Source: Anaerostipes sp.
GTDB taxonomy: Bacteria > Bacillota > Clostridia > Lachnospirales > Lachnospiraceae
NCBI GenBank assembly: GCA_028704435.1
Contig: JAQWFL010000026.1
Coordinates: 1 to 36,055, forward strand
Direction of reading: 5' to 3'
DNA: 36,055 nucleotides
Of this stretch, positions 23,565 through 31,579 are shown one piece after another (positions within the stretch are counted from its first letter, which is position 1; each line of letters begins with the position of its first letter). Below the pieces are notes generated by a model. The model was not told where the DNA came from. It saw only the letters and a program-made list of their open reading frames with translations, and did not search any database. The position numbers and the translations under genes were made by a program.

Positions 23565-24062
23565 ATGGCAAAGAAAATTGCAGTAAGAGTAGATGATAGA
23601 CTCATTCATGGACAGGTTATGACACAATGGGTAAAAGTTTGTAAGTCACAAAAGATTGTTGTTATTGATGATGTGGTTGCAAAGGATAAGATGCAAAAGA
23701 ATATTTTAAAGTTTGCAACACCACCAGATATGAAGTCAAGTATCCTTTCTGTGGATAAGGCAATTGAAATCTGGAATAAGAATCAGTTTGGAGATAAGAA
23801 TGTTTTTGTTCTTTTTAGGGATGTGACACAGATTGCAAAATTAAAAGAAAAGGGATTGTCTTTTGATGAGATTACAATTGGAAATATGTCCATTAAAGAT
23901 GGAAGAAAACAGCTTTACAAGTCTACAGGATTTACGCAGGAGGAAGCACAAGTTTTACTTGATCTTGAGAAGTCAGGAATAAAGCTTTATTTTCAAACAC
24001 AACCCACAGATAAAAAAGAGTCTATGGAAATACTAAAAAAAGCATTTCCAAATTTAAGTTAA
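23565..24062 (+). CDS. PTS mannose/sorbose-family EIIB
   Basis: Cytoplasmic phosphate carrier that phosphorylates the incoming sugar. RVDDRLIHGQVMTQW at residues 8-22 is the EIIB(Man) signature, with phospho-His H15. The length of 165 aa is normal and the domain is separate, not fused to IIA as in E. coli ManX. AAAGGAGC precedes the ATG, 14 bases after the IIA stop. Confidence 0.95.
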   Translation: MAKKIAVRVDDRLIHGQVMTQWVKVCKSQKIVVIDDVVAKDKMQKNILKFATPPDMKSSILSVDKAIEIWNKNQFGDKNVFVLFRDVTQIAKLKEKGLSFDEITIGNMSIKDGRKQLYKSTGFTQEEAQVLLDLEKSGIKLYFQTQPTDKKESMEILKKAFPNLS

Positions 24063-24089
24063 GCTAAGAGAGAGTAGGAGGAAAACTAT

Positions 24090-25733
24090 ATGTCAATATC
24101 ATTAATGCAGGCGATTATGCTTGGTTTGTTATGCGGAATTGCCAAAACTTGTATTCCATATACATGGGGTGCGTTTAATTTCAACACAGTTATTTTTAAT
24201 GCAGTACTTGTAGGTGCAGTTATGGGTGATATGAAAACAGCCATGATTATTGGAGCATCTGTTCAATTAATTTATTTAGGTGTTATTTCAGCTGGTGGAA
24301 ATCAACCATCAGATCCATGTTTGGCAGCTTATATTGCAATTCCATTTGCCATGGTGTCCAACTTAAATACTACAGCAGCAGTAGCCTTAGCGGTACCAAT
24401 TGGTTTGTTAGGAACACAAATTTCAAATCTTTTATACTTAGCAGCAGGATTTTTTGCTCAAAAAGGTGATAAGTTTGTAGAAAAAGGTGATGCGCGAGGA
24501 ATGACTCGATGGGCAGTATTATATGTAGGAATTCTTCGATGTTTGGTATTTGCAGTACCAGTTGCAATTGCACTTTACTTTGGTAGTGGAGCACTTCAAG
24601 GTGTATTAGATAATATTCCACAATTTGTAACCAATGGATTGTCAGCTGTTGGGGCATGTTTACCAGCCGTTGGATTTGCAATTATCGCAAGTTTGATTTC
24701 AAAACCTAAATTTATGCCATTTTTCTTTGCAGGATTCTTTTTAATCCAATATACAAAAATTGGTACGATTCCACTATTATTAGCAGGAGCATTTACAACA
24801 TTCTTGTATATAACATTTACTGCAAATGATTATGCAGCAGTAATAGATAGTGATGAGGATGAAGATGAAGATGAGGACGAAGATGATGTTGTGATGGAAG
24901 AAGGCGGAACTAAAATTCTTACAAAAAAAGATATCTTAAAGTCTTGGACTATTTGGTGGTTTATTGCTGAAGTTGGACATAGTTTTGAAAGAATGCAGGC
25001 ACCAATGTTTACAACAGCGATGAATGGTGCATTAAAGAAATTTTATAAAGGTGATGAGCAAAAAGGACATTATATTGAAGCATTAAAGCGTCATATGACA
25101 TTCTTTAATACAGAAGCACACTGGGGTGGAGGACCAATCTTAGGATTATCTTTAGCTCTTGAAGAAAAGAAAGCACAGAATCACGATGCAATTCCAGGAG
25201 AAATGATCATTGATATTAAGACTGGATTAATGGGACCACTTGCAGGGCTTGGAGATACAATTTCATGGTCAACATTGATGTACTTATTTATTGGATTATT
25301 CTTACCACTAGCTCAAAAAGGAAATCCAATTGGTGGGATTGCACCAATCGTATTACTAACTGTGATTTGCTTTGGAATCGGATATTTCTTAACAGAAAGA
25401 TGTTATACATATGGATATTCTTTTGCAGAAAATATGTTAAAGTCAGGAATCGTAAATAAAATTATTGCAGCAGCAAGCGTTATTGGATTGTTCATGATGG
25501 GTGGATTAGCATCTACTTATGTAACAGTAACAACACCAATTAAATTTGCAACAGGAGCATATGCAACTACATTACAGGGAATTTTAGATTCTATTGCGCC
25601 AGGATTGTTGCCATTAGCAGTTGTATGTTGTGTATGGGGATATCTTGCAAAAGTAAAAAGAAACTATTTTGCAGCAACTATTGGGCTAACTATTGTGGCT
25701 TTAGTATTAGGATGTTTGGGAGTCTTAATCTAA
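24090..25733 (+). CDS. PTS mannose-family EIIC-EIID fusion
   Basis: The membrane channel of the transporter in one chain. Residues 1 to about 250 are EIIC (hydrophobic, with GDMKTAMIIGASVQLIYLG). Residues 253-266 are a nearly pure Asp/Glu tract (DSDEDEDEDEDEDD). From about 275 to 547 is EIID (HYIEALKRHMTFFNTEAHWG, GLGDTISWSTL). IIC and IID are nearly always separate proteins, so the fusion is unusual. It is in one open frame with no stop or restart at the joint. AGGAGG precedes the ATG. It follows IIB by 27 bases and a SorC-type regulator comes next. Confidence 0.93.
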   Translation: MSISLMQAIMLGLLCGIAKTCIPYTWGAFNFNTVIFNAVLVGAVMGDMKTAMIIGASVQLIYLGVISAGGNQPSDPCLAAYIAIPFAMVSNLNTTAAVALAVPIGLLGTQISNLLYLAAGFFAQKGDKFVEKGDARGMTRWAVLYVGILRCLVFAVPVAIALYFGSGALQGVLDNIPQFVTNGLSAVGACLPAVGFAIIASLISKPKFMPFFFAGFFLIQYTKIGTIPLLLAGAFTTFLYITFTANDYAAVIDSDEDEDEDEDEDDVVMEEGGTKILTKKDILKSWTIWWFIAEVGHSFERMQAPMFTTAMNGALKKFYKGDEQKGHYIEALKRHMTFFNTEAHWGGGPILGLSLALEEKKAQNHDAIPGEMIIDIKTGLMGPLAGLGDTISWSTLMYLFIGLFLPLAQKGNPIGGIAPIVLLTVICFGIGYFLTERCYTYGYSFAENMLKSGIVNKIIAAASVIGLFMMGGLASTYVTVTTPIKFATGAYATTLQGILDSIAPGLLPLAVVCCVWGYLAKVKRNYFAATIGLTIVALVLGCLGVLI

Positions 25734-25745
25734 GGAATCTTTGAA

Positions 25746-25775
25746 TTGACAAGGTACATGAAATACGCTTATACT
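25746..25775 (+). promoter_or_regulatory. Promoter of the first SorC-type regulator
   Basis: TTGACA (25746-25751) and TATACT (25770-25775) are 18 bases apart. It sits just after the IIC-IID stop, so the regulator can be made independently of the PTS genes. Confidence 0.65.
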
Positions 25776-25816
25776 GTAAATAAATAGAGAAAACAAAGCG
25801 GAAAAGGTGTGTTGTA

Positions 25817-26788
25817 TTGAGAGAAGAAAGATTTATAATTAAAGTTTTAGAAATGCATTATAAACAGGGAATGTCACAAGTTGAGATTGGAAAGAAGCTG
25901 AATGTTTCAAGAACGACAGTGTCAAGAGCATTGACAAGGGCAAGGAAAGAAGGATATGTTCAGATTAAGATTAATTATCCAGAAGGCTCTATGACGAATA
26001 TTGAAGCAGTGCTTGAGGAAAAGTATGAACTGAAAGAAGCCATTGTTGCAAGTGACCGGGATGGTGTGGATATTCAGGATGAAGTTGCATTTTATGCATC
26101 TGATTATATTTTCCGAGTCTTGAAGAATCATATGACATTTGCCCTAACTAGAGGTGTAACTCTGCAGAAGATGGTAGAGTGTATGGCTAAGGATGTACGA
26201 TTAAAGTTTCTAAAAGTAGATGATGTAAATGTAGTACCTCTTATGGCAACAACCAATGTACCAGTGACCGCAAAAAAGAGTTATCGCCTTGCATATTCCA
26301 ATTATCTAATGGAAGAGGTTGCAAGATTAATTAATGGGAATGGATTTCAGATTTTAGCACCACAGTATGTTGCATCTGGAGAAGTAAAACAAAGCTTTTT
26401 AAAAGAGGACAGTGTAAAGGAAGTCATGGATATGGCAAAGAATGCAGATGTTGCGGTTATGGGTATTGGTACCTTGGATCAGAATTCTGCCATTGTAAAC
26501 GCCAATTTAATTCCGGTGATGGAATTTGAACGTCTCAAGGAGAATGGTGGAGTTGGGGAGATATTGTCTCATGGAATTGATAAAGATGGCAATGTGGTAA
26601 AAGATGAATTTGAAGACCGATTAATAAGCCTTGAACTTGATGAATTGAAGAAGATACCAATTCGTGTTGGAGTTGCCTGTGGAGCTTATAAGAAAGAAGC
26701 TATTTTGGCAGCACTTCGAGGTAAGATTATTAATGTTTTAATTACAGACGATAGTGTGGCTGAATATTTAGCGGATATAGAAGAGTAG
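25817..26788 (+). CDS. SorC/DeoR-family sugar-responsive transcriptional regulator
   Basis: An N-terminal winged helix-turn-helix (MSQVEIGKKLNVSRTTVSRALTRAR, residues about 19-43; part shown) is followed by a sugar-phosphate sensing domain (residues about 60-323) with the AVMGIGTLD and RVGVACGAYKKEAI segments of the SorC family. The start is the TTG at 25817, placed by AAAGGTG upstream and by the matching TTG start of the paralogue at 31580. Position right after the PTS operon makes it the leading candidate to bind the TGCAC operators O1-O3 and to release them when a phosphorylated intermediate builds up. Confidence 0.88.
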   Translation: MREERFIIKVLEMHYKQGMSQVEIGKKLNVSRTTVSRALTRARKEGYVQIKINYPEGSMTNIEAVLEEKYELKEAIVASDRDGVDIQDEVAFYASDYIFRVLKNHMTFALTRGVTLQKMVECMAKDVRLKFLKVDDVNVVPLMATTNVPVTAKKSYRLAYSNYLMEEVARLINGNGFQILAPQYVASGEVKQSFLKEDSVKEVMDMAKNADVAVMGIGTLDQNSAIVNANLIPVMEFERLKENGGVGEILSHGIDKDGNVVKDEFEDRLISLELDELKKIPIRVGVACGAYKKEAILAALRGKIINVLITDDSVAEYLADIEE

Positions 26789-26828
26789 AAAAAAAAGAGA
26801 ATCCCAAGTTATTGGGGTTCTCTTTTTA
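26788..26828 (+). terminator. Terminator after the first SorC-type regulator
   Basis: GAGAATCCC pairs with GGGGTTCTC (one T-G pair), with A-runs before and five T after. Confidence 0.85.
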
Positions 26829-26851
26829 TTGATTAGAAAGGTGAAAATAAA

Positions 26852-27865
26852 ATGATAAAAAAAGAAAAATTAGAGGAGACAAAGCCATATGCTTTTGAGA
26901 AAAAAGTATTGGAACGAGAAATGAACAAAGGATTACCCCAGGTAGATAAGTTTTATAGGAGTGTTAAAATGTCAGAAAACTTAGATGTACTGGCAATTCG
27001 GAATGATATGAAAAAAGAAGGAGATGATATTACAAAAAATCAAATTATTACATCGTCATATGTGGTACAATTAAAGCATCACAAAATAGTAGTATATGTG
27101 TATCACAAAAAAGACATTTCAAATAAAAATCCAGCAGTTTTATTTTTCCATGGTGGTGGATTTTTTGGTGGAGATGTAAAGACAAAAGAGAATCAGTGCA
27201 AATATCTTGCAGAACAGTCAGATGCTGTGGTTGTAGCTCCTGAATATCGTTTATCGCCAGAGTGTGCCTACCCAGGGGCCATTGAAGACGGAATGGGAAC
27301 ACTAGAATGGATGAAACAAAATGCAGACCGATTGGGGATTGACCTGAATCGAATTGCAGTTATGGGAGAAAGTGCTGGGGGTACGCTGGCAGCAAATGTA
27401 TGCTTTAGAGATATGAATAAGGATATTAAACTTGCTGTATTAATTTATGGAGCTTTGGATGTTTCAGAAGCGGGGGAAACTTACTATCAATGGGACTACT
27501 CTAAGTATAAGATGGACGAAGAAGACAAAGATTATATTATGAATCGTCTGTACCGTTTTAAAGAACTTTCCACGTATATGAAGTATTTATACTTGAATGA
27601 TGGCGATGACGTAACCAATCCAGATATTTCTCCTATTTATCAAAGGGATATGACGCAGATGCCAAAAACATTGATGATAGAAGCAGAGTTTGATTATTAT
27701 AGAATCTGTAATGATGAATTTGTGAGAAAACTAAAGGAACAAAATGTAGATGTAGATGTAATCTTCTATGAGGGGCTGGATCATGGATTTTTTGATCGAT
27801 TGGGAAGTCTGCCTCAAACAGCAGATTGCATCGAAGAGATAGCAAAAAGAGTAAAAGAAATGTAG
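26852..27865 (+). CDS. Alpha/beta-hydrolase, hormone-sensitive-lipase-type esterase
   Basis: Predicted cytoplasmic carboxylesterase. FFHGGGFFGG is the oxyanion-hole HGGG motif, GESAGG contains the catalytic serine, and the C-terminal EAEFDYYR and GLDHGFF supply the likely Asp and His of the triad. At 337 aa it is a complete member of the family. GAAAGGTG precedes the ATG. It starts after a terminator and is followed seven bases later by the Crp/Fnr gene, so these two may be co-transcribed. A role in removing acyl groups from a sugar substrate is possible but unproven. Confidence 0.88.
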   Translation: MIKKEKLEETKPYAFEKKVLEREMNKGLPQVDKFYRSVKMSENLDVLAIRNDMKKEGDDITKNQIITSSYVVQLKHHKIVVYVYHKKDISNKNPAVLFFHGGGFFGGDVKTKENQCKYLAEQSDAVVVAPEYRLSPECAYPGAIEDGMGTLEWMKQNADRLGIDLNRIAVMGESAGGTLAANVCFRDMNKDIKLAVLIYGALDVSEAGETYYQWDYSKYKMDEEDKDYIMNRLYRFKELSTYMKYLYLNDGDDVTNPDISPIYQRDMTQMPKTLMIEAEFDYYRICNDEFVRKLKEQNVDVDVIFYEGLDHGFFDRLGSLPQTADCIEEIAKRVKEM

Positions 27866-27872
27866 GAAGGAT

Positions 27873-28565
27873 ATGGTGCCAATGCAGACAAAACAGTGGA
27901 AGGAGTGTGTGTTATTCCAAGGAATAGAGGATTGTGATCTGGAAGAGATTATAGAGCAAATTGGAAAGCATACAAAAGTATACCAAAAAGGTGAGTTTAT
28001 ATTTGGAGAAGACACAGAACCAACGGAAATATATATTTTGCTAGATGGGAAAGTAAGCATTGGCAAAGATACACCGTCTGGAAAGCATATTATCATAACT
28101 CAGATTGAAGAAGCGGGGGATATGTTTGGAGAAGTGTATTTGTTTATAAAAAAAGAATCTTATGAGATGTATGCATTGGCAGCGGAAGAAACAAAAGTAT
28201 TAGCAATTTCTAAATCGGTATTTGGAATTCAATCAGAATTGAAAACGAGTCTTGTGCTGAAACTTCAAGAAAATTTAATGAGAATTTTTGCCTCAAAGGC
28301 TTATCGAATGAATCAAAAGATAAAGATTCTTGGTGGGGCGTCTTTAAGAGAAAAGGTAGTGAACTACTTTTTTGAGTTTTATCCAAAGGAAACTGAAATT
28401 CTGCTTCCAAAGCGAGAAGAATGGGCGGCATACTTAAACGTCACAAGACCTTCTTTGTCAAGAGAACTGGGAAAGATGAAAAAAGAAGGATTGATTGATA
28501 TGAAAGGGAAAAAGATTTATATTAGGGGTGAGTTGACTCCCACCTCTATAGGTAATAACGACTAA
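27873..28565 (+). CDS. Crp/Fnr-family transcriptional regulator
   Basis: A cyclic-nucleotide-binding fold (LDGKVSIGKDTPSGKHIIITQIEEAGDMFGEV; key glycines shown at the GDMFGE turn) precedes a C-terminal helix-turn-helix (LNVTRPSLSREL). It lacks an N-terminal Fe-S cysteine cluster, so it is Crp-like in layout rather than a classic Fnr. The ATG at 27873 sits very close to AGGAAGG; GTG at 27876 or ATG at 27882 are equally plausible starts. Such regulators are often beside nitrosative-stress genes in Clostridia, but no hcp gene is in the window. Confidence 0.85.
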   Translation: MVPMQTKQWKECVLFQGIEDCDLEEIIEQIGKHTKVYQKGEFIFGEDTEPTEIYILLDGKVSIGKDTPSGKHIIITQIEEAGDMFGEVYLFIKKESYEMYALAAEETKVLAISKSVFGIQSELKTSLVLKLQENLMRIFASKAYRMNQKIKILGGASLREKVVNYFFEFYPKETEILLPKREEWAAYLNVTRPSLSRELGKMKKEGLIDMKGKKIYIRGELTPTSIGNND

Positions 28566-28617
28566 AAAAGAAGATGATTTTTGTAACATATATTACAGAA
28601 GTCATCTTCTTTTTTTG
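28564..28617. terminator. Terminator after the Crp/Fnr gene
   Basis: AAAAAAGAAGATGA and TCATCTTCTTTTTTT form the outer stem, and TGTAA/TTACA a second stem within the loop. A-run and T-run flank it on both sides. Confidence 0.85.
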
Positions 28618-28661
28618 ATAAGATAAGACCGTAACAAAAAACAGTCAAAAAGGAGAAAAAG

Positions 28662-29387
28662 ATGATTCGAAGAATAGTAGAGATAGATGAAGAAAAGTGT
28701 AATGGATGTGGAGCGTGTGCCGACGCTTGCCATGAACATGCCATTGTTATGGTAGATGGGAAAGCCAAATTAATGAAAGATGATTATTGTGATGGATTGG
28801 GGGACTGTCTTCCAGCTTGTGAGGCAGATGCCATAAAGATTATTGAAAGAGAAGCCAATGCCTATGATGAGAAGGCAGTAAAGGAAAGAATCGCAGCAAA
28901 AGCAGCACAGGGAAAGCCGTTGGGATGTACATCGGCTGGATGTCCAGGAAGTATGGCAAGATCATTAAAGAAAGAAGAGCCGATTTCAAATCTTCAAGAA
29001 GCTATGATAACAACACCAACACAAAGTCAGTTGAAACAATGGCCAGTACAGATAAAACTTCTTCCGCTGCAGGCACCCTATTATGAAAATGCCAATTTAT
29101 TAATTGCAGCAGATTGTACAGCATATGCTTATGCAAGATTCCATGAAGATTTTATAAAAAATCATGTGACAGTCATTGGTTGTCCAAAGCTAGATGAAGG
29201 TAACTATAGTGAAAAGTTATGTGAAATTTTAAAGCTAAATAATATTAAGAGCGTAAAGATTGTTCGAATGGAAGTTCCTTGCTGTGGCGGACTTGAACAA
29301 GCGGCCATTGAAGCAATGAAACAAAGTGGAAAGATGATTCCCTGGCAGGTAGTTACTATTACTTGTGATGGAGAAATTAAAGAATAA
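28662..29387 (+). CDS. Ferredoxin-type 4Fe-4S protein with C-terminal cysteine domain
   Basis: The first cluster motif is complete (CNGCGACADAC). The second is degenerate (CDGLGDCLPAC), short of one cysteine. The remainder (residues about 85-241) carries further cysteine motifs, TSAGCPG, IGCPK and VPCCGG, and may bind another cofactor. It looks like a cytoplasmic electron-transfer protein. Similar proteins occur beside Crp-type regulators and hydroxylamine reductase in Clostridia, but the partner is not visible here. AAAAAGGAG precedes the ATG, and terminators bound the gene on both sides, so it is a single-gene unit. Confidence 0.83.
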   Translation: MIRRIVEIDEEKCNGCGACADACHEHAIVMVDGKAKLMKDDYCDGLGDCLPACEADAIKIIEREANAYDEKAVKERIAAKAAQGKPLGCTSAGCPGSMARSLKKEEPISNLQEAMITTPTQSQLKQWPVQIKLLPLQAPYYENANLLIAADCTAYAYARFHEDFIKNHVTVIGCPKLDEGNYSEKLCEILKLNNIKSVKIVRMEVPCCGGLEQAAIEAMKQSGKMIPWQVVTITCDGEIKE

Positions 29388-29405
29388 ATAAGGGAGTATA
29401 AGAGA

Positions 29406-29443
29406 AGAATGTAGTCTATGAAACTTGGCTGCGTTCTTTTTTT
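29406..29443 (+). terminator. Terminator after the Fe-S protein gene
   Basis: AGAATGTAG pairs with CTGCGTTCT over nine positions (two G-T pairs), followed by six T. Confidence 0.8.
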
Positions 29444-29465
29444 GTATAGATTTTGATGCAAAGCA

Positions 29466-29494
29466 TTGACAAACAAACAAAAGTGATACATAAT
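29466..29494 (+). promoter_or_regulatory. Promoter of the aldolase-dehydrogenase operon
   Basis: TTGACA (29466-29471), 17 bases, CATAAT (29489-29494). The bases after it contain CCACTATAGGG, which resembles the centre of O1 but lacks the TGCAC repeats, so a different regulator, perhaps the SorC-type one at 31580, may act here. Confidence 0.7.
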
Positions 29495-29540
29495 ACCACT
29501 ATAGGGAAATTAATACACATTTCATTTAGGAGGATTTATT

Positions 29541-30422
29541 ATGATCATTGATATGGGTACACTTTTATCAAAAGCAAAGAAAGAACATTATGGAGTTGCA
29601 GCACCAAATGTATGGAGTTTTAATACGGTAAGGTCTGCATATGAAGCAGCAAGAGAATTGAAATCACCAGTGATACTAGATGTTGCAGCCCTACACAAGA
29701 TTGAAGAGACAGTAGATGCAGTTCGTTTCTTTGAAAAGAAATTTACAGATGTAACTGCAACTTTAAATTTAGACCATGGTGGAGATTATGAGGAAATTGT
29801 CACAGCATTAAGATTAGGATTCAGTTCTGTTATGGTAGACCGTTCCACACTTCCTTTTGAAGAGAATGTAAGAGAAGTATCTGAAATTGTAAAGATGGCA
29901 CATGCTTTAGGCGTATCAGTAGAAGCGGAACTTGGACATGTGGGACAGGGATATGAATATGAAACTACGAGAGACTCAGGGCTTACGAACAAAGATGAAG
30001 CAGTAAAGTATGTAGAGAAAACAGGAGTTGATTGTTTAGCAGTTTCTGTGGGAACATCTCATGGTACATATACAGGAACTCCAAAGCTTGACTTTGAATT
30101 ACTGGCAGAATTAGATAAATTAGTCCAAATTCCATTAGTGCTTCATGGAGGATCAGGAACAGGGGATGCCAACCTTGCAAAGGCGGTACAAACAGGAATT
30201 CAAAAAGTAAATCTTTGTACAGATTTAAGTGTTGCCGGAATGGAAGCATTGAAAGAATATTTAGGTGTAGATTATGAAAGTATGGCGAAGAATAAAGAAC
30301 TAGGAGAGTTTGGAAATCCATCAGCAAATATGTGGGATGGAGATATTGCAGCAGCTAAAGGATATAAAGGAAAATTAGAGCATTATATGAGATTGTTTCA
30401 AAGTGTAGGGAAAGACAAATAA
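29541..30422 (+). CDS. Class II fructose-bisphosphate/ketose-bisphosphate aldolase family
   Basis: Zinc-dependent aldol cleavage of a phosphorylated ketose. The zinc and active-site motifs are present: LNLDHGGD, EAELGHVGQG, SVGTSHGTY, LHGGSGTG and the phosphate-loop VNLCTD. These belong to enzymes that release dihydroxyacetone phosphate, so a ketose-1-phosphate or 1,6-bisphosphate is expected. Length is 293 aa. AGGAGG precedes the ATG. It is first in an operon with the zinc dehydrogenase (15 bases on), so a dehydrogenase-then-aldolase route for a sugar or polyol is likely. The precise substrate is not shown by the sequence. Confidence 0.92.
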   Translation: MIIDMGTLLSKAKKEHYGVAAPNVWSFNTVRSAYEAARELKSPVILDVAALHKIEETVDAVRFFEKKFTDVTATLNLDHGGDYEEIVTALRLGFSSVMVDRSTLPFEENVREVSEIVKMAHALGVSVEAELGHVGQGYEYETTRDSGLTNKDEAVKYVEKTGVDCLAVSVGTSHGTYTGTPKLDFELLAELDKLVQIPLVLHGGSGTGDANLAKAVQTGIQKVNLCTDLSVAGMEALKEYLGVDYESMAKNKELGEFGNPSANMWDGDIAAAKGYKGKLEHYMRLFQSVGKDK

Positions 30423-30436
30423 GGGGGATTTAGATT

Positions 30437-31486
30437 ATGAGTGATAAAATGATGAAATTTGCATGTTTAAAGGAAAAAGGCATAGCAGAACTTAGAGAAC
30501 GTCCATTACCTGAATTGGGAGATTATGATGTATTAGTAGATATGAAAGCGTGCAATATTTGTACGACAGACTATCAACAGTGGTTAGGGTTAAGAGAACA
30601 TCAGGGATATCCTATGGCTGGAGGACATGAAGCATCAGGAATTGTAAAAGAAGTTGGTACAAAAGTGGTAGATTTAAAACCAGGGGATTTAGTTGCAACT
30701 GGATACACAGGATGCGGATATTGTGAGGCATGCCGAAAAGGGGAAGTGGATCAGTGTGCTGATATGAATCATGATACAGAAGATGGATATAAGTGGGGAT
30801 TCTTTGGATTTTCTAACTACACTGTAAAAAAAGTAAGTGGATTATACAAGATTAAATCTACGGTAAATCCTTCTGAAGCTGGATTTTTAGAGCCTCTTGC
30901 AACAGTTATCCATGGAGCTAATAAACTTAGAATCAAGCCATTTGAAACAGTGGTAGTTATTGGCGCAGGAACTATGGGGTTAATTAATGCACAAGTAGCA
31001 AAGGCTTATGGATGTCGTGTTATTGTATCTGAGATGATGGAAAAGAAAATTGAAACAGCAAAAGCCATGGGATTAGAGGTAATTGATTGTAACAAAGATA
31101 ATCCAGTAGAAAAGGTCAAAGAATTAACAGATGGAGAAGGAGCAGATGCAGTTATCGTTGCTGTGGGAGCAACCATTGCAAACAAGCAGGGACTTGAAAT
31201 GTTAAAGAATAAAGATGGAAGACTTTTGGTATTTGCAGCAGGATATCCAGCACCTGAATTAGATATAGATTCCAATGAAACACATTATAGAAGAATAGAA
31301 GTGATTGGAACGTTTGGAGCGAATACTACAGATTTTGCAGAAGCAGCAAAGGCGTTAAGTACAGGAGTCGTAGATGTCTCAAAAATTGTGGAAGAAAAGA
31401 CATTTACTTTAGATCAAATTCAAGAAGCTTATGAGTTGGCAAGTAAACCAGGAATGTATCGTGTGAGTGTGCTTTTGGATTGTTAG
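30437..31486 (+). CDS. Zinc-dependent medium-chain dehydrogenase (sorbitol/threonine dehydrogenase-like)
   Basis: NAD(P)-dependent alcohol or polyol dehydrogenase. The catalytic-zinc region reads CNICTTDY and GGHEASG, the structural-zinc loop is GCGYCEACRKGEVDQC, and the Rossmann motif is GAGTMG. Length of 349 aa is normal. AAGGGGGA precedes the ATG, 15 bases after the aldolase stop. Oxidation of a polyol or polyol phosphate feeding the aldolase is the likely role. Confidence 0.9.
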   Translation: MSDKMMKFACLKEKGIAELRERPLPELGDYDVLVDMKACNICTTDYQQWLGLREHQGYPMAGGHEASGIVKEVGTKVVDLKPGDLVATGYTGCGYCEACRKGEVDQCADMNHDTEDGYKWGFFGFSNYTVKKVSGLYKIKSTVNPSEAGFLEPLATVIHGANKLRIKPFETVVVIGAGTMGLINAQVAKAYGCRVIVSEMMEKKIETAKAMGLEVIDCNKDNPVEKVKELTDGEGADAVIVAVGATIANKQGLEMLKNKDGRLLVFAAGYPAPELDIDSNETHYRRIEVIGTFGANTTDFAEAAKALSTGVVDVSKIVEEKTFTLDQIQEAYELASKPGMYRVSVLLDC

Positions 31487-31579
31487 GAATAAGCAGAAAG
31501 CTTTGATTTTAGCAATTGCACATGGTATGATAAATAATAAATAGATAGATAATCCATATGAATTGTAAAGGTGTGCAAA

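Noticed and set aside
23095-25733. Naming the transporter manXYZ (mannose)
   Set aside because: Family motifs do not define the sugar, and the radical-enzyme context points away from mannose.
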